Below, piece after piece: positions 25,993 to 34,639 of a DNA stretch of 64,000 nucleotides. Source of the DNA: Anatilimnocola aggregata (GTDB taxonomy: Bacteria > Planctomycetota > Planctomycetia > Pirellulales > Pirellulaceae). The first letter of the stretch is position 1; every line of letters starts with the position of its first letter. The stretch lies in the NCBI RefSeq assembly GCF_007747655.1, contig NZ_CP036274.1, positions 4,030,001-4,094,000 of the forward strand, given 5' to 3'. The notes under the pieces are model-generated. The model was not told where the DNA came from and searched no databases. It saw only the letters and a program-made list of their open reading frames with translations. The translations under genes and the position numbers were made by a program.

Positions 25993-27171
25993 ATGACAAC
26001 ATATTTCCGCAATTGGCTGCGGTGTTCGCAGTACTTGAAAGTGGCCGCGCTGGCAGCGTTTGGTCTGCTAACGATGGTCGCCCTTGCTCAGGCTTGTAAC
26101 GTGCCTGTGTTTCGCTTCGCGCTGGAGCGGTGGCGGGCCGATGCGTATCGTGTGACCGTTTTTCATGAGGGGGCACTTTCGCCGGCTGACAAAGCGCTCA
26201 TCGTCAAACTGGAAGAGCAGCAGGAGAAATCGCTGGCCAATGTGACGGTGCGAACATTGGATGTTGCCGAATTGGATGAGCCTGCCGATCGCGATTTGCT
26301 TAAATCGCTGCCTGCAGCAAAGTTTCCTCAGATTGTCATGCAATATCCGGCGGCCTTGAAGATTGATGTGCCGGTTTGGTCGCAGCCGCTCGATTCCACC
26401 GCTGTCACGCGGTTGCTGGATTCGCCACTGCGTAAAGACCTGCTCAATCGACTCGTAGACGGCGAAACTGCCGTCTGGTTGCTACTCGAAAGTGGCAATG
26501 CTGAGAAAGATGAGCAAGCTGCGACGCTCCTGCAGCAGCAGTTGGCAAAGCTTGGCAAAGAGCTGCAGTTGCCCGAACTCACGGATCTGCCCGATGACAA
26601 CCTGGTGGCCAAGACTCCGCTGAAGTTGTCATTTTCGATGCTCCGCGTGCCGCGTAGCGAGTCAGAATCGCCACTAGTGCAGATGCTGCTCCGCAGTGAG
26701 TCAGACTTGCTCGAGCGATCCGACCCCATGATCTTCCCGGTCTTTGGCCGCGGCCGCGCACTCTTGCCTCTCATTGGGGCCGGCATCACCGCTGATAACA
26801 TCAAGGGTTCCGCCACGTTCCTCGTGGGTGCCTGCTCTTGCGAGGTGAAGGATCTGAATCCGGGCTTCGACCTGCTGTTGACCGCCGACTGGGATCAGTT
26901 GCTATCCAAGGATGGCACGCCACTGCCGATTGTTTCCACTCGTCAAATTGCAGACGGGCCGCCAGAGTTCGTGCCGATTCCGACAGGCAACAAAGCGGCT
27001 GTTGACATTGGCCAGTCAGAAGTCGCGGCAATTGCCAGCGATCATCACATCGAGCCAGCGACCACCCCTCGCGGTAACAGCGCCATCTATACGATCATTG
27101 CCATCTTTGGAGCGCTGGTCACGTGGATTGTGCTGGTGAATTTCAATCGGAAAAAGCCTGCGGCTGGCTAG
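25993..27171 (+). CDS. Membrane-anchored secreted protein of unknown function
   Basis: The ATG at 25993 lies 4 bases after the propeller stop, so the genes form one operon. The product has 392 residues with an N-terminal signal/anchor (LKVAALAAFGLLTMVALAQA, about 15-34) and a C-terminal transmembrane helix (about 360-383) followed by NRKKPAAG, so the body is in the periplasm, held at one end. The mature N-terminus CNVPVFRFALERWRADAYRV resembles a planctomycete family I know only by sequence. The internal CSCE suggests a disulfide or metal site. It likely works with the flanking propeller proteins. Confidence 0.72.
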   Translation: MTTYFRNWLRCSQYLKVAALAAFGLLTMVALAQACNVPVFRFALERWRADAYRVTVFHEGALSPADKALIVKLEEQQEKSLANVTVRTLDVAELDEPADRDLLKSLPAAKFPQIVMQYPAALKIDVPVWSQPLDSTAVTRLLDSPLRKDLLNRLVDGETAVWLLLESGNAEKDEQAATLLQQQLAKLGKELQLPELTDLPDDNLVAKTPLKLSFSMLRVPRSESESPLVQMLLRSESDLLERSDPMIFPVFGRGRALLPLIGAGITADNIKGSATFLVGACSCEVKDLNPGFDLLLTADWDQLLSKDGTPLPIVSTRQIADGPPEFVPIPTGNKAAVDIGQSEVAAIASDHHIEPATTPRGNSAIYTIIAIFGALVTWIVLVNFNRKKPAAG

Positions 27172-27192
27172 CGTCAACTCTGAACTTAGCCA

Positions 27193-30100
27193 TCACTCTT
27201 CGTGTGTTCCTGAAAGCGCCATCCACGAGCGATTCTGGTAGCTGCATTGGCAACCGGCCGATGCATCGGGCACTAATACCAGCCCGCCGACGGGCAAAGC
27301 GTTGATCCAGCAACCCGGCCGAATGCCGCCGTAGTTTTCGACACCTGAGCCACGTGACAGGTCCAAGTAACCGAGGGTCGCCGAGCGGAAGAGGAGCATG
27401 TGTTTGGAACCGGCGAGTTGCCCGCACCCATACGATCGGTTCAGAGCAAAGCCTTGTTCCTTGCCGGTCAGCAAGTCCCACGCTTCGCCCTGTGTGTAAA
27501 TGATGCGGTCGTTAATCAAAGGTCGAGTCACGTATTTCGCATCCTTCTTCCACATTTCCTGGCCAGTGCTCGCGCGAATTACTGCCAGCTTGCCGCCGAT
27601 TTCCGAGGGAAGTTTGAAACGCGTCGATTGATAGCCCATCACTAGCGCGTCGTGTTGTGGACTAAGAGCAAGCATCGTTCCAAAGGCATCGCGTTCGCCT
27701 TTCCAGACGATTTCGCCGGTGCTGGAATCGAGCGCAACCAGACGTCCTAGCGGCTGCTTCAACGCTGTTACAGCGGGTAGCTTGGCCGACTTGTCGGCGG
27801 GGTTCCAGCGGTCTTCGTTGGCGATTGCCCGATCAATCAGAAACACGCGACCATTGCCGATGGCGATGGCGTTGTGCCGGATCGACTCTTCTGCGTCATA
27901 GCGCCAGCGGAGCTCGCCGGTTTTGGCATCCAGGGCAAAGAAAGTCGCCGACTCGCCCCATAACTCGCTGACGTCCGCAGCTTTCCAAGCGAAGCGTGCG
28001 ACGTGCTTGGGGTTAGCCAGTGAGCCGAACAGAAGTTTGCCATCGCAGGCAATGTACCCCCACGAACCAGGTTTGCCATCGCGTTGAGCCGGCGGTTTGA
28101 ACTCGCCGAGCTTCTTCCCGGTCACAGCGTCGAGCCGATAGCACTGCAATTTGTCGTGAACGAACACGCTGCCCGCGGCAACGCAGAAATTGCTGCCGGT
28201 GACCGAAGTTCCTGAAAGATGGTCCGCGTTGTAGGCAGCTTGAATGTTCGGCAGCGGGAATTCCCACAAGTTGCGACCGTTATAGGCATCGACCGCGCGG
28301 AGCGCTCCCATTCCTTCCACGAACATGCGGCCATCTTGAAATAGCGGCGCGTGGCCGCGGCCATGTCGCTGAGGCATCTCCAAGTCGACATCGCGGAACC
28401 AGAGTGCCTTCAAATCACCTTTGACGATTTCATCGGTCGAACAACTGCTGTTACCCAGATCGGAGTATTGATGCGTCCAACTGCCGGCTTTGGCCAGCGC
28501 GGGACGCGTCGCAACTTCCATCGCGCCAAGTTTGCCAGTACACAACATTCCACCCGCAGGTCGAACTTCTCGGGGAAGTTTCTCCAGCGAAGTTCCTAAT
28601 GAACCGGAGTTCAGCGATGCAGAAGAGACGACTAAGTCGGCAAAGTACTTGCCATAGCGAGCCGTCTCGGCATTGCCTAGATGAACCGTAATTCGCGAGC
28701 CGTAAAGGCCATGCGCCGCCAGCTTTGTTCGCAGAGCATTTACTTCTGACTCAGCGGAAGTGAGAGCATAGATTTGCAACTGTGTGCGCTGCGCCAGCGC
28801 GATTGCAAGATCTGCGTTGCCGCAATCCAAATCGAGGCAGAAGCCATCTTTCACGCCCGTCCGTTTGATGATCTCGTCCGCAGCATCGCCGGCCAATTGA
28901 GCGGCAATTGGCTTGCTCTTGGCGGGCGCGATCTTGGCGGGAGGAGATGTTACGGTGTCCGCAAAGCAATAAACGGTTCCTCGATCGGTACTCACGTAAA
29001 GGCAACCATTCGCGGCGGCCAGACCGTAGGGAACTCCATCGACTTCGGCCGACCAAAGTATGGCCTGCGACTTCGCATCAATGGCCGTAACAGAAGTGCC
29101 ACCACCTGCGACGATCACATTGCCGGCAACAATCAGCGACGCGCTGCCGTCGACATCAGCTACCGACCATTGAACTTCATGATCGAGCGACTTGGTCGGA
29201 ACGCCTTTGCGATCGGGCGCAGTTTTTTCGACGAGTTTGACAAGTCGCACATCTTTCTTGGTGCCAAAGACCGTTCCAGCTGGCGTGGCTGCGACCATTC
29301 CCAGGCCCAGCTTGGCTACGAGCGCACCGGTGGCATTCTGAAACGCTGTACCTCCGTTGTAGAACCTCGAGCCGGCCACAACAGTCTGCGTGCCACCGAT
29401 GTGCCCGTTCGCTTGCAAGTGATAATAAAGAAAGCTGCCACTGCGGCGGGCAAATCCGGCGGGTACCGCGCGACCTGTGGGAACGATCAACTCGTCGTTC
29501 GTGGCGACCAGATAGCCTTGGGCCGACACGCCGCTGTTAGCCATCGCACCTCCGTGGGGCTGAGGCATATAGATCTTGCCCGCCTCATCATTGTGCCACA
29601 ACACTTTGCCTGTCTCGGCATCGATGGCATACAAGAAAATTCCTTCGGACTGCCAGATGCCCGCCGCGTAATAAACGATGTTGTCGCGAACTACCGGGCC
29701 CCCGCGGGCCGGCCAGCGCGAGACCATCCGCCCATTGCCGAGAATCAAATCGTCGGACGGTCCACCACGCCATTTCTGCAGCAGAGTGCCGTCGACGATC
29801 GATAGGCAATACAGGTGGCCGTCGTCGCTCACTACAAACGCCCGGTCGCGCCAAATGGCGGGAGCAAAGCGGACTGGCGCATCGGTGAAGAATGTCCAGC
29901 GCCGTTGGCCAGTTTTGGCATCCAGCGCAATCACCTGGCAGTCGGTCGAACTCCCGAAGAGGGCAACACCACCGGAGACCACCACGTCGCTGGCACGATC
30001 GAACAACATTCGATCATCGCGCGGCCAGGCAGGTGTCGGTGAATGTTTCGGTTGATAAGTCCACGCGAGCGAGAGCTTGGCTGGCAGTGACTCGGCGGTG

Positions 30101-30201
30101 TAACCGCTGCGCTCGGCATCGCCACGGTACGTTGTCCAATCAGCGCCCTGGATCGGTGCCGTACAGGTCAACAATAGAAGCAGCCAGGCAGATTTGGTCA
30201 T
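27193..30201 (-). CDS. Giant secreted PQQ-type beta-propeller protein with central methyltransferase-like fold
   Basis: A product of 1002 residues with a signal peptide (LLLLLTCTAPIQGA) and GAGGAAG before the ATG. It is a clear paralogue of 22239-25988 with the same order: propeller 1 (about 17-425), a Rossmann methyltransferase-like segment (about 430-590; motif-I-like FCLDLDCGNADLAIALAQ), and propeller 2 (about 595-1000). It lacks the malectin-like C-terminus. It is convergent with the 392-aa gene (21-base gap) and sits downstream of the MoeB-like gene on the same strand with a 36-base gap, so it may be read through from the molybdate/tungstate operon. Confidence 0.85.
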   Translation of the reverse strand: MTKSAWLLLLLTCTAPIQGADWTTYRGDAERSGYTAESLPAKLSLAWTYQPKHSPTPAWPRDDRMLFDRASDVVVSGGVALFGSSTDCQVIALDAKTGQRRWTFFTDAPVRFAPAIWRDRAFVVSDDGHLYCLSIVDGTLLQKWRGGPSDDLILGNGRMVSRWPARGGPVVRDNIVYYAAGIWQSEGIFLYAIDAETGKVLWHNDEAGKIYMPQPHGGAMANSGVSAQGYLVATNDELIVPTGRAVPAGFARRSGSFLYYHLQANGHIGGTQTVVAGSRFYNGGTAFQNATGALVAKLGLGMVAATPAGTVFGTKKDVRLVKLVEKTAPDRKGVPTKSLDHEVQWSVADVDGSASLIVAGNVIVAGGGTSVTAIDAKSQAILWSAEVDGVPYGLAAANGCLYVSTDRGTVYCFADTVTSPPAKIAPAKSKPIAAQLAGDAADEIIKRTGVKDGFCLDLDCGNADLAIALAQRTQLQIYALTSAESEVNALRTKLAAHGLYGSRITVHLGNAETARYGKYFADLVVSSASLNSGSLGTSLEKLPREVRPAGGMLCTGKLGAMEVATRPALAKAGSWTHQYSDLGNSSCSTDEIVKGDLKALWFRDVDLEMPQRHGRGHAPLFQDGRMFVEGMGALRAVDAYNGRNLWEFPLPNIQAAYNADHLSGTSVTGSNFCVAAGSVFVHDKLQCYRLDAVTGKKLGEFKPPAQRDGKPGSWGYIACDGKLLFGSLANPKHVARFAWKAADVSELWGESATFFALDAKTGELRWRYDAEESIRHNAIAIGNGRVFLIDRAIANEDRWNPADKSAKLPAVTALKQPLGRLVALDSSTGEIVWKGERDAFGTMLALSPQHDALVMGYQSTRFKLPSEIGGKLAVIRASTGQEMWKKDAKYVTRPLINDRIIYTQGEAWDLLTGKEQGFALNRSYGCGQLAGSKHMLLFRSATLGYLDLSRGSGVENYGGIRPGCWINALPVGGLVLVPDASAGCQCSYQNRSWMALSGTHEE

Positions 30202-30237
30202 TAGTTCTTCCTCGCACCGCTCGGTTGGGGAAAGGCA

Positions 30238-30996
30238 TCAAGCGAACAAACCGCCGCATGTGGGGCAGGAAGGACGTCGCATGATTGGGATCGTCTGAAA
30301 GCTCATATCGCGCAAGTCGAAAGTCAGGAGTCGCCCGGCCAGCGGCTCGCCCAGTTTGGCGATGAGTTTGATGGCTTCCATGGCTGCCATCGACCCCACT
30401 GCGGACGAAACGGCGCTAAACACGGGGAACTCGCGTTTCCAGTTGACTGGTGGTTCGGGATAAATGCAAGTCATGCAGGGAGTACGCCCAGGAATGATGG
30501 TCGTCAGGCGTCCTTCGAGTTCGTACATAGCGCAGTCCACTAATGGTTTATGCTGACGAACCGCTTCGCGATTCATCAAGAGCCGCTCGTTGAAGAGCGG
30601 GGCGGCACTTACGACTACATCACAACGACCAATCAGCTCCGCCGCGTTCTCTTCGCTGATGTTCGCTGCGACGGTTTCGATTTCGACATGGGGATTCAGT
30701 TCTCGCAGACGCCGGCTCGCCGACTCTACACGCGGCTTGCCTAGCCAGTCCGTCGTCATCAACAGCTGGCGATTCAGATCGTTGAGACGCAGTTCGCCGC
30801 CGTGAGCCAGGACTAAACGACCGACTCCAGCAGCTGCTAATTGCAAGGCGGCTGTGCCACCGACGCCGCCAATCCGTGATACGAGCACGGTGGCGTCTTT
30901 CAAACGGCGTTGCCCCTCTTCGCCAAAATCGGGCACCCAGAGTTGCCACTCGTAGCGTTTTCGCTCGTCGGGAGATAGTTCGGGCAAGTTTGACAT
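30238..30996 (-). CDS. E1-like MoeB/HesA family adenylyltransferase
   Basis: A product of 252 residues. It should activate the C-terminal Gly-Gly of a small sulfur carrier with ATP. It keeps the nucleotide-binding RIGGVGGTAALQL (about 41-53), the NRQLL arginine finger segment (about 73-77), and two CxxC zinc pairs (CMTC at about 175-178 and CPTC near the C-terminus). Two features are unusual: the Asp of the canonical D-x-D-x-V strand is replaced (LAHGGELRLNDLN), and the TDN-type loop is SAAPLFNERLL without Asp. A related subfamily with CPPRFEERYLLN accompanies molybdenum/tungsten enzyme genes. It is 11 bases downstream of the MoaD-like gene at 31008. Confidence 0.82.
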   Translation of the reverse strand: MSNLPELSPDERKRYEWQLWVPDFGEEGQRRLKDATVLVSRIGGVGGTAALQLAAAGVGRLVLAHGGELRLNDLNRQLLMTTDWLGKPRVESASRRLRELNPHVEIETVAANISEENAAELIGRCDVVVSAAPLFNERLLMNREAVRQHKPLVDCAMYELEGRLTTIIPGRTPCMTCIYPEPPVNWKREFPVFSAVSSAVGSMAAMEAIKLIAKLGEPLAGRLLTFDLRDMSFQTIPIMRRPSCPTCGGLFA

Positions 30997-31007
30997 GGTG
31001 CGAGTGC

Positions 31008-31289
31008 TTATCCGCCGGCAATCGGTGGTAGGAGTAGCACAACGTCGCCGTCACACAGTTGCACGGAGGAAGCATCCCGCGCGGAGACCGCCGACTCATT
31101 CACCACTACCAGCAAGCTGGCGTGTGCCTGGCCTGCATCGCTGAGTAAATGAGGCCGACCGGAATCGTGCCGGTTGGCCAGATGAATGAGCAACGCGGAT
31201 AGTGGGCTGCCATCGGGCAGGTCGATGACTTCTTCAGCCCGCTTAATGGCGCTGCGAAGTTGCGCGGTGTATTTCACTCGCAGTTTCAT
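31008..31289 (-). CDS. MoaD/ThiS family sulfur carrier protein
   Basis: A product of 93 residues ending in PPIAGG. The C-terminal Gly-Gly is the hallmark that becomes adenylated and then thiocarboxylated. The beta-grasp fold is seen in MKLRVKYTAQLRSAI and VVVNESAV. It is the presumed substrate of the MoeB-like protein encoded next. The ATG overlaps the stop of the ABC ATPase gene (31286-31289), which points to one operon. In this context it probably supplies sulfur to molybdopterin or to a tungsten cofactor, but a general sulfur-carrier role is possible. Confidence 0.88.
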   Translation of the reverse strand: MKLRVKYTAQLRSAIKRAEEVIDLPDGSPLSALLIHLANRHDSGRPHLLSDAGQAHASLLVVVNESAVSARDASSVQLCDGDVVLLLPPIAGG

Positions 31290-31978
31290 CGGTTCAAAGT
31301 TCCAACCGGTTCAGGAGTCAAATTGTCCAAATCCGCTAGTGGTCGTTCTTGCAGGTGGCCACTATCGAGCACAAACAGTTTATCAGCTACTTGCCGCGCT
31401 TCCGCCCGGCTGTGGGTGACGTGCAATGTTGTGAGGCCAATCTCTGTATGAATGGACCGCAGCAGCGCGCAGAGCCGGTCGCGAGTCTTTTCGTCAAGCG
31501 CATTGAACGGTTCATCCATCAGCAGCACCCTCGGCTCGAATGAGATTGCGCGGCCAATGGCTACACGCTGAGCTTCGCCACCGCTTAAATGCTGCACGCT
31601 GCGGTCGAGCAGCGGTTCGATGCCAAGTAAGCCGGCGAGCTTAGTGACCCGCTCGCGAATCGCAGCGCGCGACCAGCGTCTCAGTTGCAAAGCAAACTCT
31701 AAGTGGCCGCGGACCGAGATGGTAGGAAATAAGGCTAGATCTTGCGGGACATAGCCCACGCCGCGATCGGCGGGCTTCCAGTGAGTAACGTCGTGATCAT
31801 CCAGCAACACTCGGCCCGCAGCGACTGGCTTTAAGCCGCAGATAACTTCCAACAGCGACGTTTTCCCTCTGCCTGTGCCGCCCATCAATACACCGTAACA
31901 CCCCTGGGGAACAACTAGATTCACGTTTTGGAGTGTGAATGTTCCGGCCCGCAACGCAAGATTCGCGAGTTCGATCAT
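31286..31978 (-). CDS. ABC transporter ATPase, molybdate/tungstate type
   Basis: A product of 230 residues with Walker A (GGTGRGKTS, about 33-41), Q-loop YVPQDLALFP, signature LSGGEAQR (about 130-137), Walker B VLLMDEP (about 151-157) and H-loop (HVTH). It lacks the C-terminal TOBE domain of classical ModC, so regulation by that domain is absent. The stop overlaps the MoaD-like start, and its ATG overlaps the permease stop (31975-31978). It should energise uptake by the permease and the tandem binding protein encoded upstream. Confidence 0.88.
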   Translation of the reverse strand: MIELANLALRAGTFTLQNVNLVVPQGCYGVLMGGTGRGKTSLLEVICGLKPVAAGRVLLDDHDVTHWKPADRGVGYVPQDLALFPTISVRGHLEFALQLRRWSRAAIRERVTKLAGLLGIEPLLDRSVQHLSGGEAQRVAIGRAISFEPRVLLMDEPFNALDEKTRDRLCALLRSIHTEIGLTTLHVTHSRAEARQVADKLFVLDSGHLQERPLADLDNLTPEPVGTLNR

Positions 31979-32844
31979 CGAACCACCTTTGTGCCGAGCA
32001 GGCGGACGATGCCGAGCACGATCATCGCAGCCATGACCATCAACAGTGACACCGCGACCGCGGCTTCCAATTGGCCGACGCTTAGTTCGAGAAAAACGGT
32101 AGTGGAGAGGACTTCAGTTCGCATACGCGTCGCCCCGGCAAAAACCAATATCGGTCCGAATTCGCCTAACGAGCGGGCCCAAGCAATTGTCAACGCCGCA
32201 ATCACCCCGCGCCACGCTTGGGGCAATGTCACCAAAAAGAAAGCCTGGCTGCGGCGACAGCCCAGGGTCAAGGCCACTTGCTCGGCGCGGGTATCGATCT
32301 GATCGAAGGTCACGCGCATCGTTTGCACGGCGAAGGCGCAGGCGACTGCAAACTGAGCCAACACAACGGCCGGTTCGGCGTAGGTAATGCGGAATCCTAG
32401 CCAGCGCTGCGCTTCGCGTTCCAGATTGCTGCCACCAAACGGGAGATGGAACAGAATCAACAAACTAAGTCCAATCACCAGCGGCGGCAGCACGACCGGA
32501 ATATCGATGATCGTATCGATCAACCAGCGACCGCGAAAAGTGAAACGCGAGAGGATATAGCCCAGCGGCGTGGCAACCCAAACCGACAGTAGTGCAGAGA
32601 TGGAACAACTGATGAGTGTCAGTCGCACGGCGTGTTGAATTTCTGGTTTGGCAAGTGCTGCCGCAAAGTGCTTGGGCGAAGTGTAAGCCAGGTCGGCCAC
32701 GAGTAGAGCAACAATGAGCAGCACGTAACTGCCGCCGAGTCCGCCAATCACAGCGAAGAACGGCCAATCGGAGCCGGCCCGATGTGCCTGTTGACGCGCG
32801 TCGGGGGGCGATGATACAGCAGCCGCAGCTGGCAACTCACTCAT
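31975..32844 (-). CDS. ABC transporter permease, molybdate/tungstate type
   Basis: The start is the ATG at 32844 (MSELPAAAAV), inside the last codons of the binding-protein gene (8-base overlap). The frame can be read further to 33021 but would overlap that gene heavily. The product has 289 residues with about six transmembrane helices (from about 30 to 280) and an EAA-like loop with ALTLGCRRSQAFFLVTLPQA, which docks the ATPase. It matches ModB/CysT-type permeases that carry oxyanions. The length fits ModB-like proteins. Confidence 0.88.
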   Translation of the reverse strand: MSELPAAAAVSSPPDARQQAHRAGSDWPFFAVIGGLGGSYVLLIVALLVADLAYTSPKHFAAALAKPEIQHAVRLTLISCSISALLSVWVATPLGYILSRFTFRGRWLIDTIIDIPVVLPPLVIGLSLLILFHLPFGGSNLEREAQRWLGFRITYAEPAVVLAQFAVACAFAVQTMRVTFDQIDTRAEQVALTLGCRRSQAFFLVTLPQAWRGVIAALTIAWARSLGEFGPILVFAGATRMRTEVLSTTVFLELSVGQLEAAVAVSLLMVMAAMIVLGIVRLLGTKVVR

Positions 32845-34390
32845 GCGCGGGAGCCTCTGCCGCGAGCCACAGAAAACCCTCTTGGGCAAAGCGATCTTGC
32901 GAGGCTTTGGCCCGAATGGCTTGCAGCAAACGCTCGGCGAGTTGCTTGTGGGGTGTATCTTTGGCGATGCCAAACGGTTGGCGAGCAATTGAGCAGGGAA
33001 TTCCCTTGATGCGAATTGCATCGAGCTGATCCACTGAGCCAGCGGCGTTGCTTAGGTAAGCGACCGCTGCATCCAGCGAGCCGCTACGCATCTGGTTGAC
33101 GAGCATATCGCCAGTCGGCGTTTGCACGACGACATTCTTCATCACCTGCTCGCGCACCCCCCCTTCATCAAACGTGCGCTGCGTGAGCCAACCCATGGCA
33201 CATTGCTTTTCGTGACCGATGCCAACTCGCAGCCCGTCTTTCGAGAGATCCTTCAGCGAACTGATTCCCGCGGGGTTGCCCTTTTTTACGAGAATGACGA
33301 GTTCGTTTTGCGATATGTCTTGTGGCTCGGGGAATATGCTCTTCACCTGGTTCATGAACTCGACATCGCAGGCAAAGTAGGCATCGGGTACCTGCCCTGC
33401 CTTCATCTGAGCGACGAGAATCCCGCAGCCGTTGTAGACTCGGGTCACACGGGCCCCCTCACGCTCTTCGAACTCGGCAATTGTTTGCTCGATTGCGGGG
33501 CGAAGCATTGAGCCCGAATAAAGCGTCACCTCGGGTACTTCAGCCCACGCATCTCCCGCCGCCGGTTGAAAGCCAAACTTCTGATAATGCAGCAGTCCTT
33601 TGTCGCTGGCCGCCGCGTAACGAGCGAAATGCCGGGCCTGCTTCGCGTTCGAGCTGGCGTTGAGCACTCCGATTGCGACATTCGCTTGAACTGGAGCGAG
33701 TTCGGGGAGCGTGACGGCAGTGAGCGAATCGTAATCGTGCAAGACAGCATCAAAGACGATGCCCGCATCGACTGCGCCGGTCTTCACGTCGTTGGCCACT
33801 TCGTTCACTGTGGTTTTGTAGACCGTGGTTCGGTCGTGCAATGCGTCCCACAGGCCGCGACTGCTAAGCGACTTGTGCACCATCTTGCCAATCGCCGAAG
33901 CTTCGATGCTGGCCTGAGCGATTCGAACCTCGGGTTTAAGCAAGTCTTCCCACTTACTAATCTTGAGCGGGTTTCCTTTCGCAACGGCCACCACCGCTTG
34001 CATTTTGCCCAGTGGGTACTCAGCAGCGATCAACTTTCGCTCCTGCGCGGTAACCAGAAAGCTGTCGTCAGCAGGCAGGTACAGGTCGCCGGTACCGGTC
34101 ACGGCAAGCGATGCGAGCAAAGTTTGCGAAGGGCCGTACTGGATTTCAAGCGGGACTTTGTAATCGCGTTCATAGTCGTGGCGAATGGCTTCGAGCACAC
34201 TCTTGTTACTTGCGGCACAGTAGACGACCAGAGGTTGCCCACTCTGGCCCTCCGCAGGTTTGCCAGCGGGCTGTTTTGGCGGCAGCAGATTGAACACGAG
34301 CAGGACGAGTACAACAGCCGACGCCAAGATGATGGCGAGCGTCCAGTTGATAGAGCCACGCCGCGAACCGAACTTGTTCTGGGCAATCAT
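32837..34390 (-). CDS. Tandem ModA-like substrate-binding protein of oxyanion ABC transporter
   Basis: The start is the ATG at 34390. It gives a basic N-terminus, then one hydrophobic segment (about 17-35, LAIILASAVVLVLLVFNLL), which anchors or exports the protein. Two periplasmic-binding domains follow in one chain: about 53-280 (VVYCAASNKSV, LYLPADDSF) and about 287-515 (TLYSGSMLRPAIEQ, DAYFACDVEFM). A normal ModA has one such domain, so the 517-residue length is double. Ligand is inferred as molybdate or tungstate from the linked MoaD/MoeB genes and the ModBC-like transporter. It is the first gene of the operon. Confidence 0.82.
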   Translation of the reverse strand: MIAQNKFGSRRGSINWTLAIILASAVVLVLLVFNLLPPKQPAGKPAEGQSGQPLVVYCAASNKSVLEAIRHDYERDYKVPLEIQYGPSQTLLASLAVTGTGDLYLPADDSFLVTAQERKLIAAEYPLGKMQAVVAVAKGNPLKISKWEDLLKPEVRIAQASIEASAIGKMVHKSLSSRGLWDALHDRTTVYKTTVNEVANDVKTGAVDAGIVFDAVLHDYDSLTAVTLPELAPVQANVAIGVLNASSNAKQARHFARYAAASDKGLLHYQKFGFQPAAGDAWAEVPEVTLYSGSMLRPAIEQTIAEFEEREGARVTRVYNGCGILVAQMKAGQVPDAYFACDVEFMNQVKSIFPEPQDISQNELVILVKKGNPAGISSLKDLSKDGLRVGIGHEKQCAMGWLTQRTFDEGGVREQVMKNVVVQTPTGDMLVNQMRSGSLDAAVAYLSNAAGSVDQLDAIRIKGIPCSIARQPFGIAKDTPHKQLAERLLQAIRAKASQDRFAQEGFLWLAAEAPAHE

Positions 34391-34639
34391 GGTGGGAATT
34401 GATGGGCAGCGGGTCTGGGGACGGGAGAGTAAATTGCAACGACTAGTATGGCTGACAACGCGAGCGAAGTCATCCCGCATCCACCCGACAAAGTGATCGG
34501 CTCGGCTACCCGAAAAACAAACGAGAATTCGTTCCGCAAGATGCGTCGCGCATTGCTAAGATGGCAACCAGTTTGCTCGGCAAGGTAATTTCGGACCTGC
34601 TGGGCACTGTGGAGCTGACTCTCACTCACGGATCACAAT

